This document shows, in pieces, positions 49,511 through 58,768 of a stretch of DNA of 64,000 nt; position 1 is the first letter of the stretch; each line of letters starts with the position of its first letter. The notes beneath the pieces were generated by a model. It did no database searches. It was not told the origin of the DNA and worked only from the letters and a program-made list of their open reading frames with translations. The DNA is taken from assembly GCA_916048095.2 (NCBI GenBank), contig OU696574.1, positions 1,954,501-2,018,500 on the forward strand. The letters are read 5' to 3'. Made by a program: the position numbers and the translations under genes. The stretch is from Sacculina carcini (taxonomy: Eukaryota; Arthropoda; Thecostraca; Sacculinidae).

Positions 49511-50104
49511 ATGAGTCAGGTGAATACAAACGTTGATACGGCCAAGCGGATCTTACCATTAGAACATCATGCGGTCAAGTTTGTTGCCGACACATCATTA
49601 ATCTATGGACACCCGCTGGAGCAGAGGATTTGGATTATTTTCGGACGACTGTAAAAACACAGTCAGACGGATTTCGAACACTTACAAAAACAGCTTACTA
49701 ATATTATGCAACTGGAGCGATATTTTGACCCCTTTTGGAAACTTCGTCGCGGCGCGGTCAGAATATTCACCAACGAGGAGCGTGCACTACAGATTGTGAT
49801 CGATACACTTATGAGTCGGCCAATGAGAGATGCTGTTCTTGGAGCCGTTGCAGCTGCTTTATCATTCAAAGTGTTGTCGGTGGCGTTGGTGCGAAATGAC
49901 GAGACTCAGATTTACCGGCCGCTCGATGAGACCCGCAACACAATGGAGTGGATGAAGACCATTGTTATGAGCTACTATGACTCGAGAAAACAGTACTTGA
50001 CCGAAACCAAGGTTTATCGTGAATTTAAAGCCGACAAAATGAAGATGATTGTGCACAAGGAGGTTCAAGGTGAGCCACAAAGTAAACGGAACAAAATTTG
50101 TTGA
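49511..50104 (+). pseudogene. ORF of the 3.3-kb element, one in-frame stop, unknown
   Basis: From Met 49511 (MSQVNTNVDTAKRILPLEHH) one frame runs to 50104 with a single internal TAA at about 49652. Downstream of it the frame stays open for about 150 codons, including FDPFWKLRRGAVRIFTNEER and YYDSRKQYLTETKVYREFKA. A downstream Met at 49706 would start a 132-residue product. The total would be about 197 residues if the stop were sense or spliced out. There is no recognised domain; the middle is a hydrophobic Ala/Leu-rich helix (RDAVLGAVAAALSFKVLSVA). It converges on the 50203-50769 ORF, with 98 bp between stops. Confidence 0.45.
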
Positions 50105-50202
50105 ATTATTCTATGTGTACGGTATACCAATACATTTCGTAATGTGTCGCAAGAGTTTTATTATTACGCGCGAAAAAAAACACTTTGTTATCGTTCAATT
50201 TA

Positions 50203-50769
50203 TTAAAATGGTAGCATGCGCGGTGTACACAGATTCATTGCATACATCAATTTAGCGAAATGTTGACAACGTAAAATACAGCAGTTTGTAGGAATGACAT
50301 GATTATATGGACACGGTGTGATGTTGGGTAGTACATGTATGTCGCGTGCGTTCATTGATAAATAGTCGGGTAGGATGTCTTCGAGATTTTCAATGTGTAG
50401 TTCAAGTAGATGCGAAAGTCGACGAGCCTTGTCGAGTCCTTTGGCGTAGATGTGGTCGGGTGCTAGACGTTGTATGAGGGAACTTGCGTCGCGTAGCCTT
50501 TCCTCATACTTGTACGTGTTGTAAGGATTGTAATTATATTCCAAGCCGTGTATGGTCGCCGTCAAAAATATAAAATGGTTGCGTCGCTCAGCGTTGAGTT
50601 TCAACTGTGGAGGCGGTAATATGGTGTGCCACAAGTACCCCGAACACAGGTCATGCACAGCCAATTCCTTGACAACAAAAGGCGAATCCAAGTATGATTG
50701 AAAATTATTATATTCATGCCTCTGCCAAACATCGACTTGGCGATCCCGATATAATGAGTATCGTGACAT
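50203..50769 (-). CDS. 188-residue ORF starting in the right inverted repeat, unknown
   Basis: The frame from Met 50769 (MSRYSLYRDRQVDVWQRHEY) runs uninterrupted to 50203. Its first ~27 codons lie inside the right terminal inverted repeat, so the left repeat carries a truncated duplicate (48441-48533) that soon stops. Segments such as HDLCSGYLWHTILPPPQLKL and LDKARRLSHLLELHIENLED look like folded protein; the C-terminal third is rich in Cys/Pro/His. No known family is recognised. The frame is open further upstream to 50871, but that part is low-complexity repeat. Confidence 0.5.
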   Translation of the reverse strand: MSRYSLYRDRQVDVWQRHEYNNFQSYLDSPFVVKELAVHDLCSGYLWHTILPPPQLKLNAERRNHFIFLTATIHGLEYNYNPYNTYKYEERLRDASSLIQRLAPDHIYAKGLDKARRLSHLLELHIENLEDILPDYLSMNARDIHVLPNITPCPYNHVIPTNCCILRCQHFAKLMYAMNLCTPRMLPF

Positions 50770-51217
50770 AAAATAGAAATAAAGGAAAAAAGTTAGGTTG
50801 GGCATTGAATAAAGAATAAATATAATAAGAAAGGAAGAATATGAAATAAAAATAAAAGTTAGGTTGGGCATAGAATTATAGAATAAATATAATAAGAAAG
50901 GAAGAATAAGAAATAAAAATATAAGTTAGGTTGGGCTGGGTTGGGTTAGGTTGGGTTAGTTATATAATATAGAAAAAAGTTAGGTTAGGTATGGAATACA
51001 CAAAAAAGTTAGGTTAGGTATGTAATACACAAAAAAGTTAGGTTAGGTATATAATAGAATTAAAAAAATGAAGAGAAAAAAAAAAGAAATAAAAAAAGAG
51101 AAAAAAAGTTAGGTTAAGTTAGGTTAAGAGTGACGTCAGAGGGGGTTGACGTCATAGGGGAGGGGGGCAATGGGGGAGTGTTACGTCATATTTGACAAAG
51201 TGGTGAGGCCTTCTACT

Positions 51218-52079
51218 AGGATATGGGTTGTAATATCATGCAATGCCAACTATATGCATATGCTGTTTTAGCGGAAGCATTAATCTGGAATTATAGAGAT
51301 GACAGATAGTTTCATTGTTTTGATAGTATTACACTTCTGAATTACTACACACGAAGGACGGGTGTGAATTTGAGCAGTGTTGAGGGAAAAAATCGACAAT
51401 AATTAAAACAAGAATTTACAAATTTATATTTTCCTATTGGATAAGCTCTTTGCTTTTTGATTCATTATATTTTGTTAATAGTTCCGCACGACGGGCGGGT
51501 TTAAATACGAGGCTCTTCGGGGGGAAATATTTTGCCACATCTAACATACAAACATTCGCATTTAGACTTTTCTATTGGTTAAGACTTTTTATGGGTTTAC
51601 TTTTTCTTTTTATATTTCTAATCGTTTTTTATTAATTCAATATTTATCTTACTTTATTTATTGTTCTGCACAACGGGCGGGTTTTATTGCTTGATGGTGA
51701 TGTTAAGTTACACATGTATTTCGGAAACATTCCGATAAAAAAGTTTAGTAATTTCTCATTCTGTGTCTGAGTGCTGAATTATTCAGCACGACGGGCAGGT
51801 TTAAATATGATGCGGTTTAGGCAAACTATTTTGTCAATATAATATAAAAATATAGAAATTTAGACTTTTTATGGGTTTACTTTATGGGTTTATGGGTCCC
51901 CTAGGTGTCAAAACGCGGGCGTGAATATCCGGTTGAAATAACAAACATGTAAACAGTCGTCGTGTTAGCGCAGTATAAATGAAGCGATAAATATGAAACC
52001 GTGATTTGTATTTGCGATAGATATCAGAATTATTTCACGTTATAAACTAGTATGCATCGAGTAGTCGCGGCTTCAGTAT
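51218..52079. repeat. A/T-rich repeats with GCACGACGGGCGGG motif, minus orientation
   Basis: Three copies of the GC-rich motif in inverse orientation (about 51483, 51665, 51785) lie among sequence shared with the 30.4-33.2 kb block. The 51225-51345 segment is the reverse complement of about 32960-33090. Confidence 0.75.
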
Positions 52080-52388
52080 TGTCATAAGGAACACAGCGGC
52101 CCGCTCCAACGCTGTATTAGTAACGAGAATATCGGATAAGTTACAAGACCTCTAAATAGGAAACGTAAACACCCAGCGATTAACAATAACGAATTGAGTT
52201 CATGAATAGAAATAGAATGGGAACATACAATATCGAACTAATTGAACAGCATACAACTTGGACAACAAACACATACCATTGCACAATAACTACACATCAC
52301 GTAACATGCTCGCAACGTTTGGATCCGCATCATAAAGACAATGTTGCCAAATTACGCCAAGACTGAAACGCCAAGCTCTTGTCTCACA
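52080..52388 (-). repeat. LTR of Ty3/Gypsy element (3' LTR)
   Basis: 309 bp from TGTCATAAGG to TGTCTCACA on the + strand, bounded by TG...CA. It differs from the partner LTR at 56751-57059 at only one noticed base (CCTCTAAATAGG against CCTGTAAATAGG). The flanking GTAT at 52076-52079 is repeated at 57060-57063. Confidence 0.95.
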
Positions 52389-52389
52389 A

Positions 52390-55300
52390 TTACTCCCCCT
52401 TAGAAAAATCAGCGAAACGCCGGTTGCGCTGAATACGCCTGCCGTATCGGGAAGTTGTCGGTAAGAACCGCAATGGGTCCGAACCTTGTAACTCTGCCTC
52501 ATCTGGTGGTCCACCGGGTAATCCAGTGTTCACTGCCGTAGCAGCTTCACTGGAAGGGTCTCTCGAGACGTCTTCAGTAGCAAGTCTCTTGCAACGGTCA
52601 TGATGTACGCAATCCACGGGTTTTTCAGGTCGATTCGATTCGATAAATATGTTTGCTCCATTGGTATCTACCACACTGTGAGGCCCGGAGTACATGGGAT
52701 CTAACCCAGATCTAGTCTCGTTTCGCAGCATGACCTTGTCCCCTGTTCTTACCCTATGCTCTGCAGGTTCGACTCTCCCACGATCATGGTACTGTTTGTA
52801 TCTCTGACGAGCTAGATCAGTCCTCTTTTCTACATCCGCTTGAATGATGATGTGATTTGCCTTGGTTTCCGCGATGACATCGTCGGGATGAATCTCGGAA
52901 CGCAGATTTTCCACATCAACCGTCTTATTCGTCCGCAACTCCGTACCATACATTACGAGAGCGGGCGTGTTTCCCGTGCTGCGATTGACTGCGTTGTTGA
53001 TATGAAAAGCCGCTTCACGAACCACTTCAGGCCATGCTTCTGTACCTTTGTCTTGTTCGTCCAGCAAGCATCTGATGGTCTGTTTTGCAGTTTGCACCGA
53101 CCGTTCTGCTTGTCCGTCGGCCTGAGGATGGTAAGGACTTGAATGTCTTTTCTGTATTCCTAGTTCCGCACAAAGCACTCGGACGACTCCGCCATCAACA
53201 TTCCTGCCTTGATCAGACACCAGCACTCTTGGTGCGCCATGGCGGTAGATCCACTCGTTCCTGAACGCCGTGACCACTGAAGTAGCAGTTTGGTCTGCCA
53301 TCGGTATCAGTTCCACAAACTTGGCGAAAAGGTCAACTACTACAAGTAAATATCGGTACCCATTAGCACTCCACGGCATGGTAGCAATATCCATGGCGAC
53401 GGCTTGACGCGAACCTCTGGCTCCATAATCGGGTATTTGCATCCTGATCCTATTTTGGTATGATCGTTTCTGCCTCGCACATACATCACATTGGCTACCA
53501 ACTTCCTTCACTGTTTTCTCCATACCCATCCAGTACAGATCACGCTTGAGTGCCAATAAAGTCTTCTCGACTCCAAAGTGACCCTGACTGTGGTATTCCC
53601 TAGTCAGTGATGTTTTCAGCTGTTCTGGAACAACGATTCGATTTCCTTTCATTAATACATCATTGCGAACGTGAATACCGTCACAGCGTCGAAAACAACC
53701 GTCGCGTATCGCACCGTTCGATGATAGCTGTGTTTTGGCGCTGATGATACTTTGGTCTTGCAGTTGACCCCGCTTAATGCGATCAAAGGGAGTCTCTTCC
53801 GTCAGATAAATATGTCGGTCCATATGCTCCTCATTGTCATTGACATTGACATCTACCGATGATGGAATACGACTCAGAAAGTCTGCCACTTGATTATCAG
53901 ATCCTTGTCGATACAATATCTCATAATCCTGAACCATTTCGAGCTCTAATAACCATCGTGCAAATTTGCCCCTTGGATCTTTCTTCTGCTTCATCCACAC
54001 AAGTGGGTTGTGGTCCGAAATGAAATAAACCTTCTTTGCAGCCTGAAGGTATTCCCACCATTTGCGCAAAGCCGCTATAAGTGCCCAGGCTTCCAGTTCT
54101 CCAGCTGCATAATTACGCTGGGCCGAAGTTAACCCAGAAGAGAAAAAAGAGATTGGTTGTAGTTCACCCCTTCCATTCTTCTGAGCCAACATGCCCCCCA
54201 CTCCGCTAGTACTGGCGTCCACGCAAACGACAAACGGCTCCTTCCAATCCGGATACCGAAGCACTGGACAAGTCACAATCGCCGTCTTGACTTGGTCAAA
54301 ACTGGCCTGGCAGTCGTCACCCCAACACCACGGACTCCGCTTCTTTGTGAGACCGTAAAGTGGTGCGCATATTCTCGCCATACCTTTTATAAAATGTCTG
54401 TAATAATTCACGAATCCTAGAAAGCGCCGCAGAGCCTTCACTCCGGTCGGTGCATCCCACTGTAAAATGAGGTCGACATGTGATTTCAACGGTCGGCAAC
54501 CATTGGGTGATAGCTCATGCCCCACGAATTCTCCTTTAATATAACCAAAACGACATTTATCGTGGCGAAGCTGCAAATTTGCTTTTTGATATGCCTCCAA
54601 GGTGGAATCAACGTGTCGCAAATGATCCTCAAACGTCGCGGAAAAAACACAGGTATCATCGACATATGCCGCTGCATTCGGTTGATCTTTCAAAATCTCA
54701 TCCATCACACGCTGATACGTGCATTGGCTATTACATAGGCCAAAAGCCATAACATTCATCTCATACTGCCCTCCCGGAACTACGAATGACGTCTTCTCCT
54801 TGTCGCATTCCCTGATCGGAATGGACCAATATGCACTAGCTCCATCGAGGAAGGTGAAAAATTGGCTGCCCCCCAACTTGTCTATAATTCTTCGCCAATC
54901 GGCCGCCGGATATGCGTCTTTCTTAGTGGCGGTGTTGAGGTCTCTATAGTCAACGACGAAGCGGTATGACCCATCTTTTTTTCTTACGAGAAGGACGCGG
55001 CTGCCCCAGGGGGACGAGGAAGGGCGGCAAATCCCATTACTCAACATCTCTTTGATCTGCTTGTTTACCTCCGCCTCCACTTGGGGATTTATACGATACG
55101 GTTGGCGTTTTACCGGCATGGCCTCACCTGTATCAATTACATGCGTAGCGCGATCAGTAACGGTAGGTTTCTTCGGATTACGAGCAAAAACATCGGTATA
55201 CTTTCGTAACACATTTATTAAACGATTTTTCTGAACGCATGACAAATGTGGATTGATCATGGCCTCGTAGTCTGGCATAGTCGTCTCCCCCATCACGGCC

Positions 55301-56712
55301 ATTACTGCGGTACGCCTGCTTCTGTCTCCTCCTCGCACCATAGCCTCAGTTTCCACCCATTTGTTACCCAAACGTACCTGACCAGTTGTCCAGTCAAACT
55401 CAACAGATTTAAACTTCGAAAGGAAGTCACGTCCCATCAATATGATTTCATCTCTGGCTGCAATCACCGTCATATCGTGGTGCATCTGTTCGCCCACGCC
55501 CGCATCAACGTCTACTGACACCACTCCACACACCTGTACATCTCCGCCGACTCCTCTGAGCGTTGAAGGTTGTGTGTCCACTCTCACTAGAGACTCAGTC
55601 AAACCCAATTGAGAAGCTGAGGTCTGGTCCAGTACCGACGCCGAAGCTCCGGAATCCAGCATGGCTATCCGTGACTGCCCATTGAAGCAAATTCGAATTG
55701 AGGCTAAGTCAGAGTTTCTTCCGCTCTTACCCACAACGTCCGCGATCTTGAAAACTGACTTACTGCCACCTGATCGAGAAACTCGGCAGTTACGCATGGC
55801 GTGACCCTTCTTTCCGCAGCGCAAACAACACTTCTCTGGGCACTGTCGCATCAAATGATCGTGAGAGCCACACACAAAACACCCCGTTGGTTTAGCATCA
55901 CGTTCAGAAGCTGCCCTGCTCGCCGTGACATTTCGCTGTTGCCCACTCTTTGTGACTACGGCAACGTCCGTCGATGTCGACGGCCCCAAATCAGCAGTCG
56001 AAATCGCCGCGACATATTCTGATGAACCCCCATCTAGCGGCAAGCCTTTGTCAGCTAGCCATCGCTTAACCTCGACCAGCAACAGTCGTCCGAGAGCATC
56101 AGAGTGTCCAGTTTGACTCGATCTCCAAGAGCGGGCCTTCATTTGGATGTCCCGCGGCAGCTGGCCCACAAACAACGTCAACATTACATCCATATCTACT
56201 CGGGAAAGTTTAGCCAACTTTCTCAAGGCGTAAAAAAAATCATCGACCATTTCCCCGGGTCTCCATCTTCGCGCACACATTTCTTGCATACTGTCGTACT
56301 TGGAAGTCGGAGGGTCCAGTGTTTGACTCAGAACATCCAAAGCCTCTGCCAGAGTCGTAGCTTCTGCGATTACCTCCCTCACCAACTCTCTCTCTGCTGG
56401 ACGCCGATTGATGAAAGCTGGTAACATACCAATAGCCAACCTCTCACCGTCGGTTCCGCGGCACAGCAAGCTGCTGACCGAAGCCATGAATAGTGGTCGC
56501 CATTCAGATATAGTTTCTGATATTTTTAGAGGTGGTACCGGCAAACTCAATTGACTCTGCCACGCTCCAATGTTGGCCGGCCCCGCTACCACACTTGAAC
56601 TGGGTCCAGGATGGTCGTCCATGATCGCTGACGGAGCCTCACCTCGAATCTGTTCGTCCATCGAAACGACTACCCCAGCTTTGTTATCAACTGCTGGCTC
56701 AGGGTTCGACAT
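52390..56712 (-). CDS. Gag-Pol polyprotein of Ty3/Gypsy element
   Basis: One 1440-residue frame. Gag N-terminal region ~1-270; two CCHC knuckles (C278/C281/H286/C291 and C296/C299/H304/C309); aspartic protease with DSGA at ~353-356; reverse transcriptase with YVDD at ~683-686; RNase H beginning VDASTSGVGG (Asp ~832). Integrase follows with the zinc-binding H1041/H1045/C1075/C1078 and catalytic D1108, D1167 and E1203, with the usual 35-residue gap between the last two. Gag and pol are fused without a frameshift. No envelope gene follows. The order RT-RNaseH-IN places it in the Ty3/Gypsy group. All catalytic residues are present. Confidence 0.96.
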   Translation of the reverse strand: MSNPEPAVDNKAGVVVSMDEQIRGEAPSAIMDDHPGPSSSVVAGPANIGAWQSQLSLPVPPLKISETISEWRPLFMASVSSLLCRGTDGERLAIGMLPAFINRRPAERELVREVIAEATTLAEALDVLSQTLDPPTSKYDSMQEMCARRWRPGEMVDDFFYALRKLAKLSRVDMDVMLTLFVGQLPRDIQMKARSWRSSQTGHSDALGRLLLVEVKRWLADKGLPLDGGSSEYVAAISTADLGPSTSTDVAVVTKSGQQRNVTASRAASERDAKPTGCFVCGSHDHLMRQCPEKCCLRCGKKGHAMRNCRVSRSGGSKSVFKIADVVGKSGRNSDLASIRICFNGQSRIAMLDSGASASVLDQTSASQLGLTESLVRVDTQPSTLRGVGGDVQVCGVVSVDVDAGVGEQMHHDMTVIAARDEIILMGRDFLSKFKSVEFDWTTGQVRLGNKWVETEAMVRGGDRSRRTAVMAVMGETTMPDYEAMINPHLSCVQKNRLINVLRKYTDVFARNPKKPTVTDRATHVIDTGEAMPVKRQPYRINPQVEAEVNKQIKEMLSNGICRPSSSPWGSRVLLVRKKDGSYRFVVDYRDLNTATKKDAYPAADWRRIIDKLGGSQFFTFLDGASAYWSIPIRECDKEKTSFVVPGGQYEMNVMAFGLCNSQCTYQRVMDEILKDQPNAAAYVDDTCVFSATFEDHLRHVDSTLEAYQKANLQLRHDKCRFGYIKGEFVGHELSPNGCRPLKSHVDLILQWDAPTGVKALRRFLGFVNYYRHFIKGMARICAPLYGLTKKRSPWCWGDDCQASFDQVKTAIVTCPVLRYPDWKEPFVVCVDASTSGVGGMLAQKNGRGELQPISFFSSGLTSAQRNYAAGELEAWALIAALRKWWEYLQAAKKVYFISDHNPLVWMKQKKDPRGKFARWLLELEMVQDYEILYRQGSDNQVADFLSRIPSSVDVNVNDNEEHMDRHIYLTEETPFDRIKRGQLQDQSIISAKTQLSSNGAIRDGCFRRCDGIHVRNDVLMKGNRIVVPEQLKTSLTREYHSQGHFGVEKTLLALKRDLYWMGMEKTVKEVGSQCDVCARQKRSYQNRIRMQIPDYGARGSRQAVAMDIATMPWSANGYRYLLVVVDLFAKFVELIPMADQTATSVVTAFRNEWIYRHGAPRVLVSDQGRNVDGGVVRVLCAELGIQKRHSSPYHPQADGQAERSVQTAKQTIRCLLDEQDKGTEAWPEVVREAAFHINNAVNRSTGNTPALVMYGTELRTNKTVDVENLRSEIHPDDVIAETKANHIIIQADVEKRTDLARQRYKQYHDRGRVEPAEHRVRTGDKVMLRNETRSGLDPMYSGPHSVVDTNGANIFIESNRPEKPVDCVHHDRCKRLATEDVSRDPSSEAATAVNTGLPGGPPDEAELQGSDPLRFLPTTSRYGRRIQRNRRFADFSKGE

Positions 56713-56750
56713 TTTAACAGATCCGGTTATATTTGTAATATCCGATATTA

Positions 56751-57059
56751 TGTCATAAGGAACACAGCGGCCCGCTCCAACGCTGTATTAGTAACGAGAA
56801 TATCGGATAAGTTACAAGACCTGTAAATAGGAAACGTAAACACCCAGCGATTAACAATAACGAATTGAGTTCATGAATAGAAATAGAATGGGAACATACA
56901 ATATCGAACTAATTGAACAGCATACAACTTGGACAACAAACACATACCATTGCACAATAACTACACATCACGTAACATGCTCGCAACGTTTGGATCCGCA
57001 TCATAAAGACAATGTTGCCAAATTACGCCAAGACTGAAACGCCAAGCTCTTGTCTCACA
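56751..57059 (-). repeat. LTR of Ty3/Gypsy element (5' LTR)
   Basis: 309-bp partner of the LTR at 52080-52388, followed by the GTAT duplication. On the element strand it starts TGTGAGACAAG and ends CCTTATGACA. Confidence 0.95.
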
Positions 57060-57519
57060 GTATTAACACCGTTATTAGAATTGGATTATGAGAAAAGGGT
57101 TCAATTAAGCACGCGAGCACTGGCAATAATAAAATGTCAATGAATATGAATATACTGGTCATCATCAGTGTTTTAAAGGCTCATCAGCTTGTTATAGTAC
57201 ACGACCCTTCCAAATGTGAATGCAAATATATCCAGAGACAATATTACACGTAATTGCATGAATTTTATCATAGATATCCATGTATCCATCCATGTATCTA
57301 ATTCTTCATTTCATTATTTTTTGGTTTCTTGGCAAGTGGAAGTCGATGCCAAAGTATAAATAAATATGTAAATAAATATGTATGTATGAATATATATTTA
57401 TGTGTAAATAAATATGTATGTAAATAAATATAGTATAAAATAATTATATATAAATAAGTAAATATATTCAAATAAGTGAAATTTGGCGGCGTATATTTAG
57501 ACTCCGCTGCGTCAAGTGT
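57060..57519. other. A/T-rich non-coding sequence
   Basis: Contains AAATATGTATG-type simple repeats (57356-57480). No gene is seen. Confidence 0.5.
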
Positions 57520-58640
57520 ACAACGTTAACCGCGAGGAACGGCTTATTATCACAGGCTCTGCCTAGCGAATTTCCCGCACTCTCGCTTTTTGTCTCAAAC
57601 GGCCAGTTTCAGCGCCCTCTAGCGGAGTGTCTCAAACGGGCACTTTTAACGGAGACTACCCACTTAGCGACAATGGCATTTTGATACAGACTTCACGGCC
57701 GCTCTCGTGCCATGGGCGCGCGAAGACCATACCGGAGCTAATAATGTCAGCTTGAGACAATCCGCTAGAGGGCTCTGAAACTGGCCGTTTGAGACAAAAA
57801 GCGAGAGTGCGGGAAATTCGCTAAGCAGAGCCTGTGATAATAAGCCGCTCCTCGCGATTAACGTAGGTTAGGTTTGGTTAGGTTAGGTGACAAGACCAGC
57901 ATGTTCATATTTATTGACAATTTATTATTGCCATCTCTCGCATTCTGACTTGAGTGTCGTTTGTTATAATACATGCCAATGCAACGCCAAGTTTCAGCGT
58001 CAGCGTTTCAGTGTCATTTTGAGGCATAATTATCACACTCTCTCTTTGCCGTCCTAGTCCATAGGCGCACACAAGTTTAACTAGTGCTGGAGCTAAAATT
58101 TGAAATTCGAGACAAACTCCTACAGAGGGCGCTGAAACTTGGCGTTGCATTGGCATGAATTATAAGAAACGACACTCAAGTCAGAATTCGAGAGATGGCA
58201 ATAATAAAATGTCAATAAATATGAACATGCTGGTCTTGTCACCTAACCTAACCTAACCTAAGCAACCCACCTAACCTAACCTTACCAAACCTAACCTACG
58301 TTAATCGCGAGGAACGGCTTATTATCACAGGTGCGGGAAATGGAAACTATCGCTTTTTGTCTCAAACGGCCAGTTTCAGCGCCCTCTAGCGGGTTGTCTC
58401 AAACTGGCACTTCTAACTGCGGTATGGTCTTGGCGCGCCCATGGCACGGGTCGGATTATGTAGAGGTTGAGAGCGGCCGTGAGGTTTGTCTCAAATAGTC
58501 CGTGTCTCAAATGGGGTAGTCTCCCACAGGCTCTGCTTAGCGCATTTCCCGCGCTCTCGCTTTGTGTCTCAAACGGCCAGTTTCAGTGCCCTCTAGCGGA
58601 TTGTCTCAAACGGACATTATTAGCTCCGGTATGGTCTTTA
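57520..58640. repeat. Cluster of nested palindromes with shared ~125-bp modules
   Basis: A module containing GAGGAACGGCTTATTATCAC, CTCTCGCTTTTTGTCTCAAA and CGGCCAGTTTCAGCGCCCTC occurs at about 57528-57650 (+), 57745-57868 (inverse), 58300-58420 (+) and 58525-58630 (+). A second palindrome has arms about 57872-58000 and 58130-58262, both containing GACTTGAGTGTCG-type sequence and flanked by GGTTAGGTTAGG/CCTAACCTAACC. No ORF. This looks like several fold-back MITEs inserted next to or into one another. Confidence 0.8.
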
Positions 58641-58694
58641 AATTTGTATTCAGTTTATTTTATGGATTGAATATCAATTATATTTTATGAATTT

Positions 58695-58714
58695 TTCAGC
58701 ACGACGGGCGAGTT

Positions 58715-58768
<54 letters not shown>

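Larger units (their letters stand above)
47922..51217. mobile_element. 3.3-kb DNA element with ~0.55-kb terminal inverted repeats and 5-bp TSD
   Basis: The left repeat 47922-48521 and right repeat 50689-51217 are reverse complements. They share outer sequence TAGAAGGCCTCACCACTTTG, TGACGTCA-containing blocks, a CCTAACCTAAC/TTTTTTCTGTATTCCATA mini-array, and an inner coding start (MSRYSLYRDRQVDVW). The flanks carry AGGAT (47917-47921 and 51218-51222). The interior has three candidate ORFs. The flanking sequence on the right matches the dispersed repeat at 32960-33090, so the element inserted into a repeat copy. Long inverted repeats, a 5-6 bp duplication and ends beginning AG/AA recall Maverick/Polinton termini, but no polymerase, integrase or capsid gene is present. 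Its class is unknown. Confidence 0.75.
52080..57059 (-). mobile_element. Complete Ty3/Gypsy LTR retrotransposon
   Basis: The 4980-bp element comprises two 309-bp LTRs, a 4-bp duplication GTAT and one uninterrupted gag-pol frame. A polypurine tract (AAGGGGGAG) overlaps the end of the frame, with the stop TAA just before the 3' LTR. No primer-binding site with an obvious tRNA match is visible next to the 5' LTR. The near-identity of the LTRs and the intact frame indicate a recent insertion. Confidence 0.95.

Noticed and set aside
47922-51217. Firm assignment as Maverick/Polinton
   Set aside because: Long inverted repeats and a 5-6 bp duplication fit, but no polymerase B, integrase, ATPase, protease or capsid gene is present, so the class is left open.
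55246-55518. Plus-strand frames opposite the Gypsy polyprotein
   Set aside because: Antisense shadows, with no independent start context or similarity.
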